Source of the DNA: Aphrocallistes beatrix
Lineage: Eukaryota; Porifera; Hexactinellida; Sceptrulophora; Aphrocallistidae
DNA length: 64,000 nucleotides
Reading direction: 5' to 3'
NCBI GenBank assembly: GCA_963281255.1
Contig: OY725488.1
Span: forward strand, 3,743,925-3,807,924
Part shown: piece by piece, positions 33,795-43,123 of the stretch
Layout: every line of letters starts with the position of its first letter
Position numbering within the stretch: position 1 is the stretch's first letter
The notes under the pieces: generated by a model
The model's input: only the letters and a program-made list of their open reading frames with translations
What the model was told of the DNA's origin: nothing
The model's database searches: none
Made by a program: the position numbers and the translations under genes

Positions 33795-34235
33795 GATATT
33801 AAAGCTCATTATTATTGATTTTTTGATGAAGTCATAACTGAGTGATGAGCCATCATTTTTTATAAGAGTTGTATCATATATGAGATCTATTAATATGCAC
33901 AATCCATTAAAATTTCAGCCTCCGTTCATCTAAAATGGCTATGGTCGAAAATTTGAAATTCTAATTTTTATAAAGGTGACAGACAATGAGGTCATAATTC
34001 CATAGTGAGTCGAAATTATCGTCTGAGATCATAAATTAGTGCAACCATAGACAAAATACCCCACATTCCAAAATTCAGCTTTCTTTGCCTGGCAGTATCT
34101 TCGAACAATTAGTTTTGTTATTAGAAATTTCAGGTTTTCAACTATAACTCAACCATTTTAGGTGATAGAAGACTGAAATTTTAATTAGAAAGTGTATATT
34201 AATTTATCTCAAATATGATACAACCATTACCAAAA
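33795..34235. repeat. two partial R copies head to head (R4)
   Basis: 33800-34080 reads as R in minus sense (GAAGTCATAACTGAGTGATGAGCCATC ... CTAAAATGGCTATGG ... GGTCATAATTCCATAGTGAG). From 34120 the plus-sense R begins (ATTTCAGGTTTTCAACTATAACTC ... GGTGATAGAAGACTGAAATT ... ATGATACAACCATTACC). Confidence 0.6.
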
Positions 34236-34344
34236 AAGGTCGGATAGTGCAGCTCCAGAAAGTGACTCGAAGGAACATGAAATGTGAATATCAGAATACA
34301 TCGGGAAATACTAATTTTAGAGCACTCTAAGTGTGAGATTTGTA

Positions 34345-34590
34345 ATCTTCATATTAAAATACCCTACATTAGACGTTGAGAACTCGCTTTAAGCTTAAAA
34401 TAATAATTATCTCAAAAGGTGTGAAAATATGTATATATCATATGTTGAATAACTTATAAAACATTCCTGTTTTAACTAGAAAAGAGTGTAATCTTCATAT
34501 TAAAATACCCTATATTCGTCTTTGAGAACTCGCTTTTAGCATAAAATAGGATTTTTTAAGGTGTGAAAATATGCATATAGTATATGCATA
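34345..34590 (+). repeat. direct duplication of about 100 bp
   Basis: GTAATCTTCATATTAAAATA ... GAGAACTCGCTTTAAGC ... AAGGTGTGAAAATATGTATA at 34345-34445 is repeated at 34489-34587 with few differences, 144 bases apart start to start. Function unknown; it lies between two R pieces. Confidence 0.75.
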
Positions 34591-34885
34591 AAATATTTAC
34601 ATTATCACTTTCAAAGTGCGAAAATCGGATCCAATAAGGTAATACCCTCCATTGCCACAGGAATGTGTTGCGTCATTTTCGGTATAACGGGAAGTCATAT
34701 AGTTATGGGTTATTAACATAAATAGAAAATCCCGAGTGCATCGAAGGGTTTTAAACAAACTTTTAGCGGTGTTGTTAAAATATGAATATACCCTTACTAT
34801 TAAAACTCGATTAATGTACAAGTATATGTATATATAGTAGTATATATACAAATTTTGTGATTTTTCGTGTGAAATCGATTATAAC

Positions 34886-37422
34886 TAGGGATTGATCGGT
34901 CCCCCGGCCCCGGCCCCAGCATAAAGTCCTGAACCTGGCCGGGGCCCAGTTGAGTTGGAAAAACATGTTGTTTACGAAGGAAACTATATAATTGTATGAC
35001 AACTACATAAATTTAGCCTATTACCTACTTGCACTAACTACCTATACTAATAAATCTGCACTAACTACCTATACTAACGAATCTACTATCTACCTATACT
35101 AACAAATATTTAAGCCGAACTTTCATCATCAATTTCTGAGTTGCGGTTTGGAAGATCAACTTCAGGAGGTGGCTGAGGTAGCTTGAAAGAACCAAACCCA
35201 ATGGTTCGAAGGTTGTATTTTAGAAACAACAGCTTCTCTATGTTAGGAGGAAGCAAACGGATCCTATCACCTTGAGAAATCTTGCTCGCTATTTAAATTC
35301 TCGTTCACTTGGAACTGATCCGCAAGGTGAACTCAAATACCGAAAGATTGGATATAGGTTCAAGTTCATGCGCCAGTACCACAATGGATCTAGCTCTCTG
35401 GGAATTCTCTTGTCAGCGAAGTAGAGGAATATTTCTTTTTTAACTTTGTCTCTGATCGTATCCATCTCACCACCAATGGTAGAATTACTTACTGAATCGA
35501 ATTTATCATCTGAATCGCTTAAAATTTCATCCCAACAACTGTTCGCGCTGGAATTGGCTTCAATTTCAAAACTGGTTTGTCCTGGAGACCCTTCAATGAT
35601 ATTAGAAGCAAAACTAGTCAATTTCACTTTTCCCTCTTCTGCTTTCACTTTGTCCATAAAGCCAGACGTTTTATATCTAGGATCCAGGAGAGTGGCCACT
35701 GCATGCACTTCACTAACTTCGACATCAATGAAATGCACTCGGGGGTCTTGCCCCCTGAAATAACGGTTCATTTGTACTACCATTTCGTTTTTCATGGTAC
35801 CAATTCCAAATTCATCAATAGCATTCAACTCATAAAATATTTTCTTGATTAATGGTATGGTATCGGAAATGCAAGCATATTCGTGCTCTGCATCCAATGT
35901 TGCATCGGAGAATGGTTTTAATAAACGAATTACCTTTGGGATGAGCATCCAGTCATTTGGATTTAGTTGATATTCTGTAGCAATATCGATATCATCTTCT
36001 GCACAACGAATAGCACGTTTCTGCTGCATTAACCGGAAAACATATTAGTATAGTAAGAACTCCAGCGTGTTTTCTCGCCTAAAATCAAAGTGCATCCAGG
36101 AACCCCATTGTGATCTACTTGATGACCTCTGAGAATTCCCATCGCCTTCGGACTCTTTCGAAAAAAAGAAATCAATTTGGTGGCACGTCCGATCATGGAT
36201 TTAACTCCACTTTGTTCAAAAATAGAATTCATGACCACCAGATGTATCATATGTAAAAAACAACCTGCATTATCCTGTTTGTTGAGAAACATCGCATTCA
36301 CCATATTGATGGCATTATCTCGCACTATCAAGTGGATCTTTCCTTCTCATTTCCAATTAGAAACTATCATGCTTAACGTCTTGGCAATCGAATCAGCTGT
36401 ATGTGCCACATCATAGGGAAAACAACGAAGCACAATTGCCTTTCGCTCCCCTTCCTTGTTGATGAAATGCAGCGTGAAGCTAATAAAAGCGTGCAGACTC
36501 TTTGATGTCCAAATATCAGTCGTTGCACTACAATAATCTCCGATATTATTGTGCAACAATTCCATGATTTTGAATTGTACGCGTCTGTATATATCTGGAA
36601 TAATCTTTTGGCGGAGTACTTTCTCACTTGGATCATCGAATTTGTGATTGAAATGACTAATAAAAAAGTTGAATATCTCGTTTTCGACTGTAGTGTAAGG
36701 GAGAAGCGAATCACAAATCCATTCAGCCAATAAATAATTTCCGCTGATTTGATCAGGATGATCAGGCAGCCATTTGTTTTTCAACTCGAATGTTTCTTCT
36801 AGACTCAGTTGTTTTTGTAAACCTGGAGTAGCCAAAACGTAGATAGACTGTTGCTTCGAATTCTCCTCATCTCTTTTGTACCGCTTTGCTTCATCAGCTT
36901 TTCGCATCATCATTGCCTCCTTGTATTTGGTAGGATGATACGATTCCAAGTGACTCCAAAGTGACTTAGTTTAAAAAGACTTTTTTGACTCTCCATGAGT
37001 ACCCCGTCGTATCTTTCTCGTTTTCCCGTGACATACTGAAATGTTGCAATTGGCAATTGATTCATCTGCAAAATCAATATCATAAAAATTCCAAACCCCA
37101 GATGCGTACCTTTTGGCCATTAATATGAATAGTAATTCGAAACAATTAATGGTACTATTTATTATATTCTATGATATTTACCTTTTGACGCCTTTTTGAT
37201 ATGGATACGATTGGATTACTATGTATTCAGAATCCAGACATTTGATTACAGTTACGATTCTATTCGTACTCACTATTGCTCATTATAATTGCGGTGTTAT
37301 ATTTTTATAAGGTCACTAACGCGACTTGTATTTTATTTAGCATCAACCCCGGCCCCGGTCCCGGCCAAAATAGTTCAGCCCGGTCCCGGCCCCGACTAAA
37401 TTCTCCCCCCGGTCGATCACTA
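34886..37422 (-). mobile_element. hAT element (BED-finger type), perfect 8-bp TSD
   Basis: 2537 bp. Left end TAGGGATTGATCGGTCCCCC and right end, read on the minus strand, TAGTGATCGACCGGGGGGAG are inverted. ATTATAAC flanks both sides (34878-34885, 37423-37430). Subterminal runs of CCCCGGCCCCGG lie at 34901-34938 and 37345-37395. It encodes one transposase on the minus strand that is broken but full length. An 8-bp duplication and hATC domain place it in the hAT superfamily. Confidence 0.92.
35110..37120 (-). pseudogene. BED-finger hAT transposase, full length but broken
   Basis: ATG at 37120 (minus). Residues 10-63 are a BED zinc finger: VWNFYDIDFAD, CNISVC, LWSHLESYHP; the second Cys of the usual C-x2-C is Ser28, with a Cys at 30. 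A TAA stands at codon 50. The catalytic core follows: YCSATTDIWTS (first Asp), a TGA after SNWK at 36347, then IVRDNAINMVNAMF (second acidic motif), CFLHMIHLVV, KTRWSSYY. A frameshift at about 36030 leads to MQQKRAIRC, TLLDPRYKT and the dimerisation region DPLWYW, GSVPSERE. A second shift near 35275 recovers DRIRLLPPNIEKLLFLKYNL and a stop at 35110. So two nonsense codons and two frameshifts in about 670 codons. Closest to ZBED1/ZBED4-like Ac transposases. Confidence 0.88.
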
Positions 37423-37706
37423 ATTATAACAGTAGGACATAGTATGTATTTAGAGATGTTACCCCCTTATAATTAATCAATATGACCCCAGGCGCACAAA
37501 GGGCGCCTCTGGCCGGCACAAAGTGTCCGCCAGCCGCGCAGCGCAAGCAAGCGAAGCGCGGTTGTACTTGCAAAAACCGAAAGTGATGAATTTTTGCGAT
37601 AAAATGTGGACACTGCACATCTAGTACACCATAAAGAGACCATATATGTGAAATTTGATAAAAATCGGACTGTTAGATCCCGCAGTAGCGCGCGTACGGA
37701 CACATG

Positions 37707-37955
37707 CATACATACATACATACATACATACATACATACATACATACATACATACATACATACATACATACATACATACATACATACATACATACATACA
37801 TACATACATACATACATACATACATACATACATACATACATACATACATACATACATACATACATACATACATACATACATACATACATACATACATACA
37901 TACATACATACATACATACATACATACATACATACATACATACATACATACATAC
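37707..37955 (+). repeat. (CATA)n microsatellite, about 62 units
   Basis: Uninterrupted CATA repeats over about 249 bases. The long open frames on both strands here (Met-Tyr-Val-Cys or Thr-Tyr-Ile-His repeats) are artefacts of a 4-base unit without stops. Confidence 0.97.
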
Positions 37956-37959
37956 GCTA

Positions 37960-38260
37960 AATCTGTCCTACGCCTGAGTTCGGAATCTGTCCTAAGATTA
38001 TTCCGAGTTTACCAGTGGGTTTTTGTGTGGGTTTCTGTGTTTACTTTTTGTGTGGGTTTCTGTGGGTTTTTGTGGGTATTCCCACTGATATCCTGTGGGA
38101 ATGGGTTTTGAAATTATATTCTCACGGCAACCCTGACAGATTCCGAACTCGAAATAATCGTAGGACAGATTCCGAACTCAGGTGTAGGAAAGATTCCGAA
38201 CTCGAAATAGCCGTAGGACAGATTCCGAACAGTTTGGTTGTAGGACAGATTACGGTAATA
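37960..38260. repeat. minisatellite foldback, GACAGATTCCGAACTC unit
   Basis: 38137-38260 has four to five units of 24-29 bases (GACAGATTCCGAACTCGAAATA and variants ending GTAG). The complement (GAGTTCGGAATCTGTCCTA) occurs twice at 37964-38000. Between them, 38008-38100 is a T/G-rich tract with TGTGTGGGTTTCTGTG repeats. So a foldback with tandem repeats in its right arm. Confidence 0.75.
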
Positions 38261-38282
38261 TCGTTGTACAGAATCAGGCGAC

Positions 38283-38500
38283 TCGTACATCACCATCATG
38301 TATAGTGATAAAAAGGGACATATGTAGCACAAGGTGGCAGTGATTGATAATTTGAAATACACGTAATTGAGAATTAGCAATTGATTAGAAATATCCTACA
38401 ATAACTAATTCGAAGATTTCGAATTTGAAACCCGATTAGTTGTATCACTTACCGTTTCGGAGTTTCAATCTTCATGAATAGACCCATTTTAGTATTAAAT
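38283..38500 (+). repeat. repeat Q copy 2 (empty site)
   Basis: Collinear with 29775-29984, continuing without the pogo-type MITE (CATTTTAGTATTAAATGCAT). Confidence 0.6.
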
Positions 38501-38740
38501 GCATGTAAGATAATGAAGTGTGCAAATACTATTGTCCGGGTAGTGTATATATACAGAATATTTTCAACATTTTTGTTACAAATATATTTTCGTGCCATTT
38601 TTGTATAATTAATGTTTTCAAATATAATATTTCCGTTTACTAGCATTCTATGTGCAAAAGCATGTCCCTAACTAATAATTGTTTCGAATATATAACTTTG
38701 TTGAACTCCCGAAATCAATCAATCAAAGAAATACTCAAAA
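38501..38740. other. no feature recognised
   Basis: AT-rich tail of repeat Q and spacer. Confidence 0.4.
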
Positions 38741-38744
38741 TTCT

Positions 38745-39345
38745 AGAAGTTGTGATAGCCATTATTCGCCGGGTAATTTGAAGAATCAAGAACAAAGAGG
38801 AATTGAGCCATAGGAAGGGTGGTGGTACACCTCCTATACTCACACAAAGCAACTCAACAAGTCAGAAACGATGAAACTCTAGGTGTAAGAGAAATTCCCT
38901 CGAATATTCGGGAAAGAAGTCGAAGTCGAAGCATCAAAAAGTTTCCAGAAAGGTTATGATGCTATTTGAAGTTAACCGTTGATGAAGGATACAAAGGGAT
39001 AAGAAGATTCAAAATAAACCAAGGGAAACAGGCTGCATTCTCCGATGAGGAATCATTTTCCTTTTCAATGAAAGGGTTAAAATATAGACAAAAAGGATAA
39101 AATGAAGTCTCGAAGTACAATGAAACATGGCGCTAGTGTTCATATTTGGGCCGCATTCTCTTCAATGATAGATAATGACCTGAAACACAAATCAAAGCAA
39201 ATCGAGTGGATGGAGAATAATATGAAGAAAAACATGTTCGAATGGCCAATTCAGAGTCAAGATCTTAACCCAATCGAGAGCTTCCCTGTTATACAGCATA
39301 GGTTAGAAAAGGGGCCTTCATACGAAAGATTTGATCGCTAATCGA
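38745..39345 (+). pseudogene. Tc1-like transposase remnant
   Basis: The plus strand shows, in broken order: GGTPPILTQSNSTSQ (linker region), then FSDEESFSFSMKG (first catalytic Asp region, usual form FSDExxF), then KHGASVHIWAAFSS (the VMVWG-type strand), IDNDLKHKSKQIEWM (second Asp, usual form QDNDPKHTSK), and EWPIQSQDLNPIESF (WPSQSPDLNPIENLW, carrying the Glu). So the DDE triad positions are still readable. Frameshifts and stops separate them, and about 60 residues are deleted between strands. Dead copy. Confidence 0.8.
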
Positions 39346-39364
39346 TATTAGGAATACAATTGAT

Positions 39365-39660
39365 TCTGAATTGACTTATTTTGTGATTTTTCGAGGGATA
39401 TCGATAATATCAGTGGGTTATACATATTTAGAGATATCATCTACCTAATACAGTCAGGGTTGCTTATTATGAACCCGCTTAATATTCATTTTTTCGTTTA
39501 TTATGAACTAACCACCTAGTCTCAATTTCATTTTTTAGAAAGAATTTGTATTGAAACAAGTTTGCTTCTTATTGTGAACCACCAGGTCTCCTGGTGGTTC
39601 ACAATAAGTGATCCTGACTGTAGTCCTTACTATTAAACTCGTGTAAACATGCATGTATAT
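39365..39660 (+). repeat. repeat R fragment carrying MITE Z1
   Basis: TTTTGTGATTTTTCGAGGGATATCGATAATATCAG ... ATATTTAGAGATATCATCTACC, then Z1, then TTACTATTAAACTCGTGTAA and a TA microsatellite. The R tail sequence resumes directly after Z1. Confidence 0.65.
39451..39620. mobile_element. MITE Z1 (pogo/Tigger-type), TA TSD
   Basis: 170 bp, ends CAGTCAGGGTTGCTTATTAT and ACAATAAGTGATCCTGACTG, TA outside both. The interior words TTATTATGAACTAACC and ATTTGTATTGAAACAAG are shared by all Z copies. Inside it TGGTGGTTCACAATAAG forms a second inverted pair with TTATTGTGAACCACCA. Confidence 0.8.
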
Positions 39661-39673
39661 ATATATATATATA

Positions 39674-40158
39674 CACTATCCGGACAAATGTATTCAAACA
39701 CCACGAAAACCTCCATACAAATAGTATTAAAAGTGGATATATTCATTAAGGAATATGTACTCAAACTGTAAGAAATATTCTATTTTTTATTTCAAATCCG
39801 TAAACTACACATCCGAATTACTCATTTTTGAAGCTCCAACAAAGCTTCAAAAATGAAACTCCAACAAAATAATATGTAAAATTATCGATATATGCATTTA
39901 TGCCACTAATCACATCATACGTATATAATGGCCGTGACTAGAGACAATTAGCATCAGGTATCAAGGGTGGATATTTTAAAACTTGGGAGTTTGTAATTGT
40001 GTTGAATTATGCGTAATTTGAATGTGCAAATTATGAATTTGAATAAAAAATAGAAAATTTCTTACAGTCGGAGTACATATTCCTTTATGAATATATCGAC
40101 TTTAAAACTATTTGTATGGAGGTTTTCGAGGTAGTTGAATACTTTTAACCAGGTACTG
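39674..40158. mobile_element. Tc1-type foldback MITE N1, TA TSD
   Basis: 485 bp. Ends CACTATCCGGACAAATGTAT and, inverted, CAGTACCTGGTTAAAAGTAT. The arms extend about 110 bp (CACGAAAACCTCCATACAAATAGT pairs with ACTATTTGTATGGAGGTTTTCG). TA on both sides inside TA microsatellites. The arm words are shared with N2 at 60.6 kb (CATACAAATAGT, GGAGAATTC). Confidence 0.75.
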
Positions 40159-40172
40159 TATATATATATATA

Positions 40173-40760
40173 TCTGTACGAATTGATTTAAGAAACTGCA
40201 AGGCACAGAACGCTGATTTTTGGCATGTGGGAGTCTTTTGGCTAGGGCTCCACTAAGTTCTGACCTCAGACGAAAATGTTGACTCATCATGGAATTATGA
40301 CGTCATTGTCACCTTTTTTATAATTAGAATTCAGTTTTTCGACTATAACACAGTCATTTTAGGTGATAGAAAGCTGAAATTCTAATAGAATGTGTATTAA
40401 AATATACCTCACATAGGATACAACTATAATAAAAAAATGTTGAGTCATCACTCTGAAATGACGTCATTATTATGCATCAAAATTTAAAAAATTGACGAAT
40501 TTGGTGATTTTTCGTGCGATATCGATTATAAAAGTAGGTCAGACGTATTTAGAGATGTTATCTCCCTTATAAATAATTAATGTGACCCCAGGCGCCCACA
40601 GGGCGCCTCCAGTGGACACAAAGTGTCCGCCAACTATGCAGCGCAAGCAACTGTAGCGGGCTTGTTAAACAATATGGGCCCAGGCGCACATAGCGTGCCT
40701 CTGGCGGACACAAAGTGTCCGCCAGCCGCACAGCACAAGTAAGCGAAACGCGCTTATACT
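40173..40760 (+). repeat. repeat R copy 7, near complete, GC module doubled
   Basis: The best full copy: TCTGTACGAATTGATTTAAG, TGGCATGTGGGAGTCTTTTG, two TGACGTCA palindromes (near 40298 and 40460), ATGTTGAGTCATCACTC, GATTTTTCGTGCGATATCGA, GTTATCTCCCTTATAAATAA, then two tandem GC modules (about 40585-40665 and 40680-40757), each with GCGCC...GGCGCC-type and GGACACAAAGTGTCC hairpins. No frame of interest. Confidence 0.8.
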
Positions 40761-41076
40761 ATTCAAAATCGTATGAGATAGATACAAATCTAGATATATA
40801 GTCGCACCTTCCTCAAATTTCAAGTCAGCAATTTTCAAATTCTGGTTAGGAGTACGACCAAGACCAGTAGACTGACCGGATCATCATCCTTAATACTAAT
40901 AGTGGTTATTATAGATGATTGTAATTGTCTATAAAACAAAATAAAAAGGAATAATAAAGAACATATTCATTAGTAGATCATGCAAGCAATGCCAATTCAT
41001 AGTGAAAAAAATTAAACATCAGAATCAATTGTTTGTAGTGAGTATAAAACTGTAATTATTGTCAGATTATAATATT
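40761..41076. other. no feature recognised
   Basis: AT-rich spacer between two R copies. Confidence 0.5.
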
Positions 41077-41316
41077 ACAAGCGCGCTTCGCTTGTTTGCG
41101 CTGCGCGGCTGGCGGACACTTTGTGTCCGCCGGAGGCTCCCTTCGGTCGCCTGGGGTCCCATTGGTTAAATATTAGGGAGATAACATCTATAAATACGTC
41201 TGTCCTACTGTTATAATCGATATCGACTAAAAATCACCAAATTTATCAATTTTAAAAAACTTTATTAGTAATAATGACGTCATAACAATGTGATGAGTCA
41301 TCATTTTTTGATGATA

Positions 41317-41686
41317 CAGTTGAAACTGGTTTTTTTTGACACCACATTTGCACGAAAAAATGCCAAAAAAACCCAGTGTTGCGCATCCCACTCAAAGAAA
41401 ATATATTTTAGAGGTCATAGTAAGAATTATTAAGTATGTAAAGGTTAATTTCTTGACTCCGTAGTCGTTGGCAATAGCCGTCGGAGGGTTACCCTTGTCG
41501 AGACGCAGGACTATCTCGTGCCTTTCCGTCAGTGTCAGACGTTTCTGTTTTGTTATGGATGTCATGAACTAATTGCTGAAAATTGGGTGTCTAAAAAAAA
41601 TTTAGAAAAAGATTTTTACACCAACAATTGTCAAAAATTACCGATTGTCAAATAAATCCAGCGTCAAAAAAACCCGGTTTCAACTG
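41317..41686 (-). mobile_element. pogo deletion derivative, TA TSD
   Basis: 370 bp. Ends CAGTTGAAACTGGTTTTTTT and AAAAAACCCGGTTTCAACTG, TA on both sides (41315-41316, 41687-41688), inserted in R. It retains the first exon-like part of a pogo transposase on the minus strand. Confidence 0.85.
41392..41565 (-). pseudogene. CENP-B/pogo-type N-terminal HTH fragment
   Basis: 57 codons from an ATG at 41565: MTSITKQKRLTLTERHEIV, LRLDKGNPPTAIANDYGVKK. This is the psq/CENP-B N-terminal helix-turn-helix of pogo transposases, which binds the element ends. After Lys39 the sequence leaves the family and stops. The second HTH and DDE domain are deleted, so the piece cannot transpose alone, though it could in principle still bind ends. 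Confidence 0.8.
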
Positions 41687-43123
41687 TAGTCACATCATAC
41701 GTGAGGTCATAGCATTCTAATACACTAAGGCAATGGCGCAGACCTTTTTTTCTGGACCATGGATTGGTTAAAACGCGCTAAGTGAATTTATCAGTAATTA
41801 TCAATTTAACATTCATTCGCTTTCTATTTGTCCACCACACTTACTAAAGTCATATCATTGAGTCCAAAAGGTTAAGTACTTAATAATGAGCGTTTATAAT
41901 CATAACAAGTTCAATTTTAATTGCAAACAAACAAATACATTCGAAATAGATTCATAGCACAGCACGGCAAGGCTAACAATAGACACTAAGTACGAATAAT
42001 CATTATTGAAATGGTGAATTACATGAATTAAAATTAGTAAACTGAGGGATGTTATGAAAATAAGATAATATTCTAAGATTATAAAGAAGATCAAAACGTT
42101 GTTATTCCGTAAGACATCACTTCTCTTTCTTCATCCTTTATTCGGTCTTGTCACACCATTCCTAAGAAAGAGAAGAATTATTATACTTCACAACAACACA
42201 ATTCTCCCACACATATCAATCCATTTGTCATCAACTATGTTTAAAATTAATACTAGTAATTTAGTACGAGTTGAACCGGGATAAAACTGTTTTCGAAGAA
42301 CTTGAGAGTTAGCAATTTGATGAAAGTTTTACGGCTAATACAAGTAGTAACGCAGTCGATAACAGCAATATATGGATACATAAGTGACCCTTGTCTAATA
42401 AATCTATGATAATTTATTGAGATCCCTTATCAGTTGTTAAAAGGTTAGATTTTTTTGTATAAGAGAAAACTGCACACCCAGCCACGTTATTTAGGTACTC
42501 AATTTGTGAATTATTAAATACATTTCATTAAAATCCCTGCAAAGTACATCCAAATATTCTTTAAGAGCTATGACTACTGTTAATAGTAAAGTTGTTTCAG
42601 CTCCTAAAAGACCTTCAGTGGGGATGCGGGCAGGCGTTAAATCATGACCATTATCTCATTATTTTATAATATAATCAAGGAAGATAATTTGATATATAAT
42701 TGGCTACAAACATTTAATTCACGCATTGAAGTCTCAATAACCATCAATATATTTCGAAATGCTGGTATATCGACTCGATCTCTAGCAATAAATCCTTTGG
42801 ATACTGATCCCAAATGACAATATATGCGGTAGCTAAATTTTGATGCGGGCGAGGAGATGAAACACGGTCCCAATTAACAGTCCAATACTAGGATTATTGG
42901 ATTGATGTTTAATCGAAAATTTTTGGAGATAATTGAATAATTGAAGTCGACGTTCACTATCCAAAATTTGACAATAAGAAATATTATACAGTCAGGGTCG
43001 CCGCTTATTGTGAACCACCAAGGGACCAAAAAATCTGTTCATAATATACTTCATATTAAGCGAACTTAATTCAATACAAATCCTATCTAAAAAATGAAAT
43101 TGGGACCAGGAGGTTAGTTCATA

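Larger units (their letters stand above)
34848..37572 (+). repeat. repeat R copy 5, split by the BED-hAT
   Basis: TTGTGATTTTTCGTGTGAAATCGATTATAAC precedes the hAT. Then ATTATAACAGTAGGACATAG ... TATTTAGAGATGTTACCCCC ... the GC module (GGCGCACAAAGGGCGCC, GGCACAAAGTGTCCGCC, GCGCAAGCAAGCGAAGCGCG) runs to 37562. Removing the hAT and one 8-bp copy restores a continuous R. Confidence 0.75.

Noticed and set aside
37473-38111. Long open frames of repeated Met-Tyr-Val-Cys or Thr-Tyr-Ile-His
   Set aside because: They are translations of the (CATA)n microsatellite, open in several frames on both strands because the unit contains no stop.
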